From Saccharopolyspora phatthalungensis (GTDB lineage: Bacteria; Actinomycetota; Actinomycetes; Mycobacteriales; Pseudonocardiaceae): a DNA stretch of 64,000 nucleotides. The notes beneath the pieces are model-generated. The model was not told the origin of the DNA, ran no database searches, and saw only the letters and a list, made by a program, of their open reading frames with translations. Shown piece by piece: positions 10,138-18,756 of the stretch; position 1 is the first letter of the stretch; every line of letters starts with the position of its first letter. The stretch lies in NCBI RefSeq assembly GCF_014203395.1, contig NZ_JACHIW010000001.1:2728001-2792000 (forward strand), in the 5' to 3' direction. The position numbers and the translations under genes were made by a program.

Positions 10138-11310
10138 ATGCGGCGAACGCCGACATGGGGAAGGCGCTCGGGTGCCGGACGATCGCGCCGCAATGGCGCA
10201 GCAGTGGTCGCAGCGTTGCTTACCGGCGCCGTGGCGCTGGCGGGGTGCGCGAAGGACAGCGGGGGCGGGGGGACCACGAACGCCCAGGGCCAGGGCTGCC
10301 GACTGAGCGCGCCGCCGGCCGGGGCCACGCCGACCACTTCGGCCGCGCAACAGCAACAGCCCGCGCCGAACGCCGCCACGATGCGGGTGGGGCTGGCCTT
10401 CGACATCGGTGGGCGCGGGGATGCCTCGTTCAACGACGCCTCGGCCGCAGGGTTGGAGCGGGCCAAATCACAGATGGGCGTCACCGATGTCAAGACGCTC
10501 GACGCCGGGGCCGGTGAGCCGGAGGACGCCAAGCAGACCCGGTTGCGGCAGCTGGCGCGCGAGGGCTACAACCCGGTGATCGCGGTCGGCTACGCCTACG
10601 CCGACGCGCTCAAGCTGGTCGCCCCGGAGTTCCCGGGCACCAAGTTCGCGATCATCGACGAGGATGTGCCGGGGATCCCGAACGTCACCTCGCTGGTGTT
10701 CGCCGAGGAGCAGGGCTCGTTCCTGGTCGGTGTGATCGCCGCGCACCGGTCGAAGAATTGCCACATCGGCTTCGTCGGCGGGGTGGAGACCCCGTTGATC
10801 AAGAAGTTCGAGGCCGGGTACGTGGCGGGCGCCAAGGCGGCCGCGCCGGACATCAAGATCGAGCACAAGTACCTGACGCCGGCCGGTGACTTCAGCGGTT
10901 TCCAGGACCCCAACAAGGGCGCGGAGGTCGCGACCGGCCAGCTGGAGGCCGGGGCCGATGTGATTTATCACGCAGCGGGCGCGTCCGGCAAGGGCGTTTT
11001 CTCGTCGGTCCAGTCGGCGCACGGGCAGGCAATCGGGGTGGACTCCGACCAGTACAACCAGCCGACCGTCGCCCAGTACAAGGACGTGATCATCACCTCC
11101 ATGCTCAAGCGGGTGGACCTCGCGGTGTACGACTACGTCGCGGCGGTCGCGCGCAACGACCTGAGCACGGTGCCGAAGAAGTTCGACCTGAGCATCGACG
11201 GCGTGGGGTACTCCACCTCGGGCGGGGTGATCAACGACCTGGTGCCCACGGTGGACGCCTACAAGGCGGCCATCGCCCGCGGCGAGATCAAGGTCTCTGA
11301 CAAACCGTGA
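10138..11310 (+). CDS. BMP-family nucleoside-binding lipoprotein (ABC transporter substrate-binding protein)
   Basis: Captures nucleosides outside the membrane for the ABC transporter encoded downstream. It has 390 residues, with an AGGAAAGGGG ribosome site before ATG 10138. The N-terminus is Arg-rich and twin-arginine-like stretches occur, then a hydrophobic segment and a lipobox (VALAGC, Cys near residue 38), so the mature protein is lipid-anchored. A Gly/Ser/Thr-rich linker leads to the BMP fold, with the typical VGLAFDIGGRGDASFND start and GFVGGVETPLIKKFEAGY in the middle. The neighbours (two-domain ATPase, two BMP-type permeases, cytidine deaminase) support a nucleoside substrate over other BMP ligands. 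Confidence 0.92.
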   Translation: MRRTPTWGRRSGAGRSRRNGAAVVAALLTGAVALAGCAKDSGGGGTTNAQGQGCRLSAPPAGATPTTSAAQQQQPAPNAATMRVGLAFDIGGRGDASFNDASAAGLERAKSQMGVTDVKTLDAGAGEPEDAKQTRLRQLAREGYNPVIAVGYAYADALKLVAPEFPGTKFAIIDEDVPGIPNVTSLVFAEEQGSFLVGVIAAHRSKNCHIGFVGGVETPLIKKFEAGYVAGAKAAAPDIKIEHKYLTPAGDFSGFQDPNKGAEVATGQLEAGADVIYHAAGASGKGVFSSVQSAHGQAIGVDSDQYNQPTVAQYKDVIITSMLKRVDLAVYDYVAAVARNDLSTVPKKFDLSIDGVGYSTSGGVINDLVPTVDAYKAAIARGEIKVSDKP

Positions 11311-11315
11311 CCTCG

Positions 11316-11352
11316 AAGGGGCTCCCTCGGCCAGCGGTCGAGGGTGCCCCTT
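11316..11352 (+). terminator. Attenuating terminator between the binding protein and ATPase genes
   Basis: AAGGGGC-T-CCCTCG pairs with CGAGGG-T-GCCCCTT (one T/T mismatch), with a nine-base loop, followed by TTT. It lies 6 bp after the lipoprotein stop and 112 bp before the ATPase start, where partial read-through would make more binding protein than transporter. Confidence 0.55.
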
Positions 11353-11464
11353 TGCACCCGATCTGGTTGCAGGTTCGCGCCAAGATCCTTACGTTTGGCC
11401 CGAAGTCGTTCATTGCCGAGGGTCCATCTGGTTCGCTGCCGCTGTCGACGTCCCACGGAGCCCC

Positions 11465-13015
11465 ATGAACACCTCCACCGAGCCGGATTCCGGCGGCCCA
11501 CCCGGCACAACCGGGCCCCCGGCCGTCCAGCTGACCGGCATCATCAAGACCTTCCCCGGCGTGGTCGCCAACTCCGATGTGAACCTCACGGTGCGCGTCG
11601 GCGAGGTGCACGCGCTCTGCGGTGAGAACGGTGCCGGCAAGTCCACCCTGATGAAGATTCTCTATGGAATGCAGGCCCCGGACGCCGGCACGATTCGGGT
11701 GTACGGCGAGGAAGTCCGGTTCCGGACCCCGGCCGAGGCGATCCGGGTCGGCATCGGCATGGTGCACCAGCACTTCATGCTCGCCGACAACCTCACCGTG
11801 CTGGAGAACATCGTGCTCGGCGCGGAAGCCGAGTACGGCATCGGCGCGAAGGCCCGGCGGCGGGTCCTCGAACTCGCCGAGCAGGCCGGTTTCGAGCTGC
11901 GCCCGGACGTGCTGGTCGAGCGGCTCGGCGTGGCCGACCGGCAGCGGGTGGAGATCCTCAAGGTCCTGTACCGGGGCGCGCGGATCATCATCCTCGACGA
12001 GCCCACCGCGGTGCTGGTCCCGCAGGAGGTGGACGAGTTGTTCGCCACCCTGCGCACCATGCGCGAACGGGGCTTCACGTTCTTGTTCATCTCGCACAAG
12101 CTCGACGAGATGCGGGCGATCGCCGACACCATCACGGTCCTGCGGCGCGGCACCACGGTCGGCACCGTGCCGGCCGCGGAGATCAGCAGCCGTCGGCTCG
12201 CCGAGATGATGGTCGGCAGCGAGCTGCCGGTGCCCGAACACGGCGCGTCCACTGTGACCGATCGCGAGGTGCTGGTGGTCACCGGACTGTCCGCATTGGA
12301 CGGAGACCGGGCCGTGCTCGCGGACATCGACCTGACCGTGCGCGCCGGCGAAGTCGTTGGCATCGCCGGGGTGGAAGGCAACGGCCAGACCGAACTGGTC
12401 GAGGCGATCATGGGCATGCGACCGGTCGCCGCCGGCCGGGTCGAGCTCGAAGAGCGAGACCTGACCGTACTGTCCACATTGGCGCGCCGGGAGGCGGGCA
12501 TCGGCTACGTGCCGGAGGATCGCCACCGGCAGGGCCTGCTGCTGCACGAATCGTTGTGGATCAACCGAATTCTCGGTCACCAGACCCGCCCGCCGGTGGC
12601 CCGCGGACGGTGGCTGGACCGCGCGGGCGCGAAGGCCGACACGCAGCGGATCATCGAGCAGTTCGACGTCCGCACCCCGGGCATCGACGTGGACGCCGCC
12701 GCGCTGTCCGGCGGCAACCAGCAGAAGCTCATCGTCGGCCGGGAGTTGTCCGGCGATCCGGCGTTGCTCATCGCCGCCCACCCGACGCGCGGCGTGGACA
12801 TCGGGGCGCAGGCGGGCATCTGGGACCACCTGCGCGCCGCCCGCGCGGCGGGCCTAGCGGTCCTGTTGATCTCGGCCGATCTCGACGAGCTGATCGGCCT
12901 GTCGGACACCATCAGGGTGATGTTCGGGGGGCGGTTGGTCGCGACGGCCGATCCGCGCTCGGTGACGCCCGAGGAACTCGGTGCGGCGATGACCGGTGCA
13001 CGGGAGGCGGGATGA
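11465..13015 (+). CDS. Nucleoside ABC transporter ATP-binding protein (two NBDs)
   Basis: A 516-residue ATPase with two nucleotide-binding domains in one chain, as in sugar and BMP-type nucleoside importers. The first domain has an intact Walker A (GENGAGKST, about residues 57-65), a Q-loop (GMVHQHFML) and Walker B (IIILDEPTAVL), but a degenerate signature. The second has a degenerate Walker A (GVEGNGQTE) but a good signature (LSGGNQQK). This asymmetry is normal for the family. Its stop overlaps the first permease start (ATGA). It drives import through the two permeases encoded next. Confidence 0.94.
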   Translation: MNTSTEPDSGGPPGTTGPPAVQLTGIIKTFPGVVANSDVNLTVRVGEVHALCGENGAGKSTLMKILYGMQAPDAGTIRVYGEEVRFRTPAEAIRVGIGMVHQHFMLADNLTVLENIVLGAEAEYGIGAKARRRVLELAEQAGFELRPDVLVERLGVADRQRVEILKVLYRGARIIILDEPTAVLVPQEVDELFATLRTMRERGFTFLFISHKLDEMRAIADTITVLRRGTTVGTVPAAEISSRRLAEMMVGSELPVPEHGASTVTDREVLVVTGLSALDGDRAVLADIDLTVRAGEVVGIAGVEGNGQTELVEAIMGMRPVAAGRVELEERDLTVLSTLARREAGIGYVPEDRHRQGLLLHESLWINRILGHQTRPPVARGRWLDRAGAKADTQRIIEQFDVRTPGIDVDAAALSGGNQQKLIVGRELSGDPALLIAAHPTRGVDIGAQAGIWDHLRAARAAGLAVLLISADLDELIGLSDTIRVMFGGRLVATADPRSVTPEELGAAMTGAREAG

Positions 13016-14106
13016 ACACCTGGCGGGCACGGCTGCTACCGCCGGCGCTGGCGATCGTCTTCTCGGCGGTGCTGTGCAGCGTGGTGTTGCTGATCTCGGG
13101 CGCGGATCCGATCGCGACGCTGGCGGAGATGATCGCGCAGGTCGGCCGCGGCACGACCGCTGTGGATGTCATCAACACCGCCGGTGCGTACTACCTGGTG
13201 GCGGTCGCGGCGGCGATCGGCTTTCAGATGAACCTGTTGAACATCGGCATCGAAGGCCAATACAAGCTGGCCGCGTGCGTGGCGGCGATCGTCGGTGGTG
13301 CGATCAGCCTGCCGTTCGGGCTGCAGGTCGTGGTGATCGTGGCCGTGGGCGCGGCCGTCGGCGCGGCGTGGTGCGGCATCGCGGCGCTGCTCAAGGTCTA
13401 CCGCGGGGTGTCCGAGGTGATCTCCACGATCATGCTCAACATGCTGGCCATCGGGGTGATCGCCTACCTCGTGCCGACCTTCGGCGAACTGCGCGGCAAC
13501 ACCCAGGGCACGGTGCTCATCCCGGAGAGCGGGCAGGTGCCGGGCATCTCACTGGGCAGCGCGGGCACCATGTTCGGCCTGGTGCTGCTCGCGGTCGTTG
13601 TCGGCGTTGGCTACGCGGTGCTGATCGACCGGACCCGGTACGGCTTCGACCTGCGCGCCTCCGGCCTGTCGCCGACCGCGGCCACGGCCGGCGGGGTCAA
13701 CTCCAAGCGCATGATCATGTCCGCGATGCTGCTCTCTGGGGCCATCGCGGGATTGGCGGGCCTGCCGGAGATCCTTGGCCGGGACCACACCTTCACGCTC
13801 AACTTCCCGACCGGTTACGGCTTCGCCGGGCTGGCCATCGCCCTGCTGGGCCGCAACCACCCGATCGGCGTCGCTTTCGGCGCGCTGCTGTGGTCCTTCC
13901 TGGACAAGAGTTCCCTGACGCTGGACAACATCGGGGTGCCCAAGGAGATCGTGACGATCTTGCAGGGCGCCATCGTGCTTTCGGTCGTCGTCGCATACGA
14001 GTTGGTGCGCCGCCGCGAACTCGCCGCCGAGCAGCGGCGGGTCGGGCGCGCACTGGGCACCGCGGCCGCCCCGGTCGCCGCCGGATCCGGAGGTGAGCGG
14101 GCATGA
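13012..14106 (+). CDS. Nucleoside ABC transporter permease 1
   Basis: A 364-residue integral membrane protein of the BPD_transp_2 family. ATG 13012 is preceded by GGGAGG and overlaps the ATPase stop; the frame extends upstream inside the ATPase gene but that part is a shadow. About eight to ten helices are visible. The family segment FQMNLLNIGIEGQYKLAA (about residues 68-85) and the GGVNSKRMIMSAMLLSGAIAGLAG coupling region are present. It forms the pore with permease 2, encoded next with a GCATGA overlap. Confidence 0.92.
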   Translation: MNTWRARLLPPALAIVFSAVLCSVVLLISGADPIATLAEMIAQVGRGTTAVDVINTAGAYYLVAVAAAIGFQMNLLNIGIEGQYKLAACVAAIVGGAISLPFGLQVVVIVAVGAAVGAAWCGIAALLKVYRGVSEVISTIMLNMLAIGVIAYLVPTFGELRGNTQGTVLIPESGQVPGISLGSAGTMFGLVLLAVVVGVGYAVLIDRTRYGFDLRASGLSPTAATAGGVNSKRMIMSAMLLSGAIAGLAGLPEILGRDHTFTLNFPTGYGFAGLAIALLGRNHPIGVAFGALLWSFLDKSSLTLDNIGVPKEIVTILQGAIVLSVVVAYELVRRRELAAEQRRVGRALGTAAAPVAAGSGGERA

Positions 14107-15365
14107 CCGCGGTCGCGACCGAACCGGCGTCGGACCGGAAATCGGGCCGTGCCGACCGCCGGATGCCCGGCTGGGCGCGTGCTCTGCTGTGGGTGGCGGT
14201 CGCCTTCGTGGCGGTGTCGATCACCTCGTACCAGACAGGTCTGCCGCAGCTGACGTCGTCGAGCACCATGCAGGCCGCGGTGCGGCTGGGTATCCCGATC
14301 CTGCTGGCCGCGCTCGGCGGGCTGTGGGCCGAGCGCGCCGGGGTCATCAACATCGGCCTGGAAGGCATGATGATCCTGGGCACCTGGGGCGGCGCCTGGG
14401 CGGGCTACCAGTGGGGTCCGCTGGCCGGGCTGGTCGCCGCCGTGGTGTTCGGCGCGCTTGGCGGGCTGGTGCACGCGGTGGCGACGGTGACCTTCGGGAT
14501 CAACCACATCGTGTCCGGCGTGGCGATCAACCTGCTCGGCGCGGGCACCGCGAAGTACCTCTCGACGCTGCTATTCGCGCCGGTCTCGCAGAACCCGCGG
14601 GAGTCGCCGCCGGTACCCAAGTTCGACACCTACTCGGCGCAACCGCTGGGCACCTGGCTGGAGCAGCTGGAGAACCTGCAGCGGGTCGGGATCTCCGACG
14701 TCGCGGGCATCGTCGGCGGCCTGGTCACCGGGGTGTCGCCGCTGACCATGCTGGCGTACCTGCTGGTGCCGGTGAGCTACCTGGTGCTGTGGCGCTCGCC
14801 CTTCGGGCTGCGGCTGCGGTCCTGCGGCGAGAACCCGGTCGCGGCGGAGTCGCTAGGCGTGAACGTCTACCGCTACAAGTACTTCGCGGTGATCATCTCC
14901 GGGGCGTTGGCCGGACTCGGTGGCGCGGCGCTGATCCTCAACCCCGGGCAGGCGGGCTACCTGGAGGGCCAGACCAACAACCGGGGTTACATCGGTCTGG
15001 CGGCGATGATCTTCGGCAACTGGCGGCCCGGTGGGCTGCTCGGCGGCGCGGCGCTGTTCGGCTACTCCGACGGCCTGCAGCTGCGCAGCGGCGAGACCAC
15101 CGTGCACGCATTGCTTTACGCGGCGACATTGGTGCTGCTCGCGGTCGTGGTCCTGCAGCTCTGGCGGCGTAATTGGTTCGCCGCCGGCGTCGCGCTTCTT
15201 TTCGCCGCGGTGATGTATTCGGTGTACTGGTTCACCGACGAGCTCCCGGACGAGATCACGGCCTACACGCCGCACCTGGTGACGCTGGTCGTTCTCGCGG
15301 CGGCTTCGCAGCGACTACGACCGCCTGCGGCCAACGGCCTCCAATACCGCAGGGGCGCCGACTAG
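14103..15365 (+). CDS. Nucleoside ABC transporter permease 2
   Basis: A 420-residue BPD_transp_2 permease starting at ATG 14103, coupled to permease 1. After a soluble N-terminal stretch of about 25 residues it has the family signature ERAGVINIGLEGMMILGTW and a later SLGVNVYRYKYFAVIISGALAGLGG loop. C-terminal extra helices make it longer than permease 1. Its TAG stop overlaps the GTG of cytidine deaminase by one base, joining transport and catabolism in one transcript. Confidence 0.92.
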   Translation: MTAVATEPASDRKSGRADRRMPGWARALLWVAVAFVAVSITSYQTGLPQLTSSSTMQAAVRLGIPILLAALGGLWAERAGVINIGLEGMMILGTWGGAWAGYQWGPLAGLVAAVVFGALGGLVHAVATVTFGINHIVSGVAINLLGAGTAKYLSTLLFAPVSQNPRESPPVPKFDTYSAQPLGTWLEQLENLQRVGISDVAGIVGGLVTGVSPLTMLAYLLVPVSYLVLWRSPFGLRLRSCGENPVAAESLGVNVYRYKYFAVIISGALAGLGGAALILNPGQAGYLEGQTNNRGYIGLAAMIFGNWRPGGLLGGAALFGYSDGLQLRSGETTVHALLYAATLVLLAVVVLQLWRRNWFAAGVALLFAAVMYSVYWFTDELPDEITAYTPHLVTLVVLAAASQRLRPPAANGLQYRRGAD

Positions 15366-15745
15366 TGCCGACCACAGTGGACTGGGAGGCCCTGCGCGCC
15401 GCGGCGGTGGACGCCGCGGCGCTGGCGTACTGCCCGTACTCGAAGTTGCAAGTGGGTGCGGCGGCGCTGTGCGACGACGGTCGCGTGGTCGTCGGCTGCA
15501 ACGTGGAGAACGGCTCCTTCGGGCTCAGCCTGTGCGCGGAATGCACGATGGCGGGCCAACTGCGGTTGACCGGTGGCGGCCGGTTCGTCGCGGTGGCTTG
15601 CCGCAGCGGGACGGGCGATCTGCTGATGCCGTGCGGTCGCTGCCGCCAACTGCTCTGGGAGCTGGGCGGCCCGGACTGCCTGGTCGACACCTCGCGAGGG
15701 GTGCTGTCGATGCGCGAAGTCCTACCCGAAGCCTTCGAATTCTGA
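15365..15745 (+). CDS. cdd: Cytidine deaminase
   Basis: Hydrolyses cytidine and deoxycytidine to uridine and deoxyuridine. The protein has 126 residues from GTG 15365, the usual size for the tetrameric enzyme. The catalytic zinc site is seen as CAEC (Cys plus catalytic Glu, about residues 57-60) and PCGRCRQ (two Cys ligands, about 90-96). The substrate-binding GCNVENGSFG is also present. Overlap with the permease stop couples it to nucleoside uptake. Confidence 0.95.
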   Translation: MPTTVDWEALRAAAVDAAALAYCPYSKLQVGAAALCDDGRVVVGCNVENGSFGLSLCAECTMAGQLRLTGGGRFVAVACRSGTGDLLMPCGRCRQLLWELGGPDCLVDTSRGVLSMREVLPEAFEF

Positions 15746-15858
15746 TCCACTGCTCTCCGGGACTTCGCCCAAGATCACTCGTTCGGGGTGTATCCATACG
15801 CGGGGTTCGTTCCTCTTTATTAGCGGGAAGTTCCGGCGAGCCCAGGGAGGCGACGAAG

Positions 15859-17160
15859 ATGCATTCCGCGATTGATGTGATCCGCGCGAAGCGCGACGGC
15901 GAGCGGCTCACCGAGGAGCAGATCGACTGGGTGATCGAGGCGTACACCCGGGGCCAGGTCGCCGACGAACAAATGGCGGCGCTGGCGATGGCGGTCCTGC
16001 TGCGCGGCATGACCCCGGCGGAGACGGCGCGCTGGACGGCGGCGATGGTTGCCTCCGGCGAGACGCTGGCGCTCGACGGCATCCGAAAACCCACCGTGGA
16101 CAAGCATTCCACCGGCGGCGTGGGCGACAAGATCACGCTCCCGTTGACGCCGCTGGTGGCCGCCTGCGGTGCGGCCGTGCCGCAGCTGTCCGGCCGGGGG
16201 CTTGGCCATACCGGCGGCACCCTGGACAAGCTGGAGTCGATACCCGGTTGGCGGGCGCGGCTGTCGGCGGATGAGATTCGCGGCATGCTCAACGAAGTCG
16301 GCGCCGTGGTGTGCGCGGCGACCGAGGGTTTGGTACCGGCCGACCGCAAGCTCTATGCACTGCGGGACGTGACGGGCACGGTCGAGTCGGTGCCGTTGAT
16401 CGCCAGCTCGATCATGAGCAAGAAGATCGCCGAGGGCGTGCAGTCGCTGGTGCTCGACGTCAAATGCGGTTCCGGCGCGTTCATGAAGGACCTGGGCCAG
16501 GCGCGGGAGTTGGCTGCCGCCTTGGTGGACATCGGCACGGCCAACGGATTGCGCACCAGCGCACTGATCACCGACATGTCGGTGCCGTTGGGCCGAGCGG
16601 TCGGCAACGCGTTGGAGGTGGCCGAGGCCGTGGAGGTGCTGTGCGGCGGCGGCCCGCCGGATGTGGTGGAACTGACGCTGGCCTTGGCCCGCGAGATGCT
16701 TGGCCACGCGGGCTTGTCCGATGTGGATCCCGCCGAGGTGCTGGCCGACGGCCGGGCGTACGAGTCGTGGCGCCAGATGATCAAGGGCCAAGGCGGCGAT
16801 CCCGAGGCCGCGTTGCCGCGGGCCGAGCACGTCGAGGTCGTCACCGCAGCCGAGTCCGGGACGCTCACGAGGCTCGACGCCTACGCGGTCGGGGTCGCGG
16901 CCTGGCGGCTGGGGGCCGGACGAGCTCGCAAGGAGGATGACGTCCAACACGCTGCGGGCGTGCTGTGCCTGGCGAAGCCGGGAGACCGGGTGACCGCCGG
17001 CCAACCACTGCTGGAGCTGCACACCGACCGCCCGGAAACCTTTGCGGGGGCCGCAGAAGCGTTGACCGGCGCTTACGCGATCGGCGGCGCCGACGAGGCG
17101 TCGGCGCCGCTGATTCTGGATCGGGTGGTCGCGGATCGCGCGCCGACCGGGCCACCTTGA
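15859..17160 (+). CDS. deoA: Thymidine phosphorylase
   Basis: Splits thymidine (and deoxyuridine) with phosphate into base and deoxyribose-1-phosphate. The protein has 433 residues. ATG 15859 is chosen because GGGAGG lies nine bases upstream; the frame is open earlier inside cdd without support. The phosphate-binding KHSTGGVGDK (about residues 79-88) and the SGRGLGHTGGTLDKLESIPG segment are diagnostic. It follows cdd by 113 bp in the same direction and uses its deoxyuridine product. Confidence 0.96.
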   Translation: MHSAIDVIRAKRDGERLTEEQIDWVIEAYTRGQVADEQMAALAMAVLLRGMTPAETARWTAAMVASGETLALDGIRKPTVDKHSTGGVGDKITLPLTPLVAACGAAVPQLSGRGLGHTGGTLDKLESIPGWRARLSADEIRGMLNEVGAVVCAATEGLVPADRKLYALRDVTGTVESVPLIASSIMSKKIAEGVQSLVLDVKCGSGAFMKDLGQARELAAALVDIGTANGLRTSALITDMSVPLGRAVGNALEVAEAVEVLCGGGPPDVVELTLALAREMLGHAGLSDVDPAEVLADGRAYESWRQMIKGQGGDPEAALPRAEHVEVVTAAESGTLTRLDAYAVGVAAWRLGAGRARKEDDVQHAAGVLCLAKPGDRVTAGQPLLELHTDRPETFAGAAEALTGAYAIGGADEASAPLILDRVVADRAPTGPP

Positions 17161-17186
17161 TCGACCCGGCCAGGGCGGCGCGAACC

Positions 17187-17234
17187 GGGATCGCGCGGGT
17201 TGAGAGGTACTGAGTTCCCAACCCGCGCGATCCC
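17187..17234. terminator. Bidirectional terminator between deoA and the coiled-coil gene
   Basis: A 16-bp perfect stem (17187-17202 with 17219-17234) around a 16-base loop lies between two convergent genes. Confidence 0.8.
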
Positions 17235-17239
17235 CCGGA

Positions 17240-18433
17240 TCAGGCGCTTTCGGCCGTGAAGTCGTCGCCCTCGTCGGCGGTAAGTGCCTTGTCCGTGTCG
17301 CGCTTCGCGCTCTTCGACCGGCCGCGGCGCTGCGACCGGGGCAGGGTGGTGGGCGGCGGCGGGGCGGACGGCGCGCTGCCGCCGAGGATCAGCTCGGCGA
17401 AGGTCGCCATCGCCTCATCAAGCTGACCGGCGTGCCGCCGCTCGCTCTCCTCGTTGGCCTCGCGGACCAGGGCGCCCAGCGCGTCGCCGTCGGGACGCGA
17501 GGACAGCGTTCCGGACAGCTGGGACAGGTTCTTCGACAGCGTGCCGCCCAGCTCGCCGAAGCCGCTCTTGACGCCCTCTTCGACGGTGTCCAGGCGGCTG
17601 GTGAAGCCTTGCTCGACGGTGTCGATCCGGGTATTGACGTTGTCCTCGACCTGATTGAGACGCCCGGAGACCCGGTCCAGCCGATCGGTGAGCTGCTCAA
17701 GCCGTTCGGCCAGGTTGTCCAGCCGGTCGGTCGGGTCCACCGCGGGACGCGCGGCGAGCTGGTCGAGCTTGGCGTCCAGCTGGTCGCGGGTGCCGGAGAC
17801 CGCTTCGGCGAGCGTGTGCTGCGCGTTGCCGGTCGACTCGGTGACCGCGCGCTGCAACGCCTCGCGGGTGCCGTCGAGGTGCTCGTGCACGCCTTCGTCG
17901 ATCTCGGCGAAGCGGCCGCGCAGGCTGGTCTCCAGCGAGTCGATGCGCTCGCGCACCGGGCCATGCACCGAGGATGGCAGCGCTTCCAGCCGACCGTCCT
18001 GCTTGTCGAGGTGCAGGCCGAGCTCGTCGAGGCGCTTGTGGATGTGGCCGAGCTTGTCCTCCAGGCCATCCATCCGGCCGGAGACGCCGTCCATCCGGCC
18101 GGCGACCCCGTCGAGTCGGCCGTCGAGCTGCGCGAACGGCTTGGCGAGCTTGTCCACCAGGCCGTCGACGCCGCTCTTCAGGTCGACCAGCGCGCCATCG
18201 TGCGCTTCCAGCTTGGCCAGTGCCTCGTCGAGTCGTTCGGCGAGCACGCTGACTTCGGTGCGGTCCGGTAGCTCGGACAACCGTTTCCGCACGGAGCCCA
18301 GGGACTCCAGCGGCGACAGCCGGGCGTGGATTTCATCCAGGGCGTCGAAGATCTGCTGCTGTTCGCTTTCGCGGATCTCAGCCGCACGCGTGAGCATGTT
18401 GCGCATGCGGTCGAACGACATGTTCTCGGTCAC
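17240..18433 (-). CDS. Coiled-coil protein of unknown function
   Basis: A 397-residue, highly charged protein with no membrane span or signal. Most of it (about residues 20-330) is a run of heptads with Leu/Ile/Val at a and d positions, including short repeats such as GRMDGVSGRMDG and LDTVEEGVKSGFG. A long rod or trimeric coiled coil is predicted. The C-terminus is basic (RRGRSKSAKRDT) and then acidic. Similar rods occur in actinobacterial polar-growth and nucoid proteins, but no specific family is recognised. Start ATG 18433 or ATG 18421 are both possible. It is divergent from adenosine deaminase. Confidence 0.75.
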   Translation of the reverse strand: MTENMSFDRMRNMLTRAAEIRESEQQQIFDALDEIHARLSPLESLGSVRKRLSELPDRTEVSVLAERLDEALAKLEAHDGALVDLKSGVDGLVDKLAKPFAQLDGRLDGVAGRMDGVSGRMDGLEDKLGHIHKRLDELGLHLDKQDGRLEALPSSVHGPVRERIDSLETSLRGRFAEIDEGVHEHLDGTREALQRAVTESTGNAQHTLAEAVSGTRDQLDAKLDQLAARPAVDPTDRLDNLAERLEQLTDRLDRVSGRLNQVEDNVNTRIDTVEQGFTSRLDTVEEGVKSGFGELGGTLSKNLSQLSGTLSSRPDGDALGALVREANEESERRHAGQLDEAMATFAELILGGSAPSAPPPPTTLPRSQRRGRSKSAKRDTDKALTADEGDDFTAESA

Positions 18434-18756
18434 GGCTAGGGGCGTCCTTCGTCGAGGGAGGGTGAGGACTCAAGGAGCCTAGCTACCCGGTTCTCGCGTT
18501 CCTAGCCGCCCCCCGATACGTTGCGTGACCACTAAGCCAATTCTCACTCCGTTTAGTCCCACTTTCTTGGGCTAAATGGCCCAGTATGCTCGCCGCCGAA
18601 TGACCTAAATGTTGTGTTTTCCTCCATCTGGGTGAGTTTCTGGGGGGACCGTCGTCTGGTTGAACACGGTCGGAAGCGGAGACCTGCCCCGGCCTTCGCC
18701 GGGTCCCGGTAATAGCTGTCGGTGAGGCCGTCGGCTCCGCCTTGTAACGTAGGTGC
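18434..18756. other. Divergent promoter region (coiled-coil gene / adenosine deaminase)
   Basis: 323 bp without a coding pattern. It is clearly AT-richer between about 18530 and 18650, as expected of promoters. I see no strong operator; a small CCGGCCTTCGCCGG hairpin lies near 18693. Confidence 0.5.

Noticed and set aside
11288..12829. Minus-strand frame of 513 codons opposite the nucleoside ATPase
   Set aside because: Shadow of an unambiguous ABC ATPase gene.
12556..13011. Upstream extension of permease 1
   Set aside because: It lies inside the ATPase gene; the ATG at 13012 has a ribosome site and the normal N-terminus.
15173..15364. Upstream extension of cytidine deaminase
   Set aside because: It lies inside permease 2; GTG 15365 gives the family length of 126 residues.
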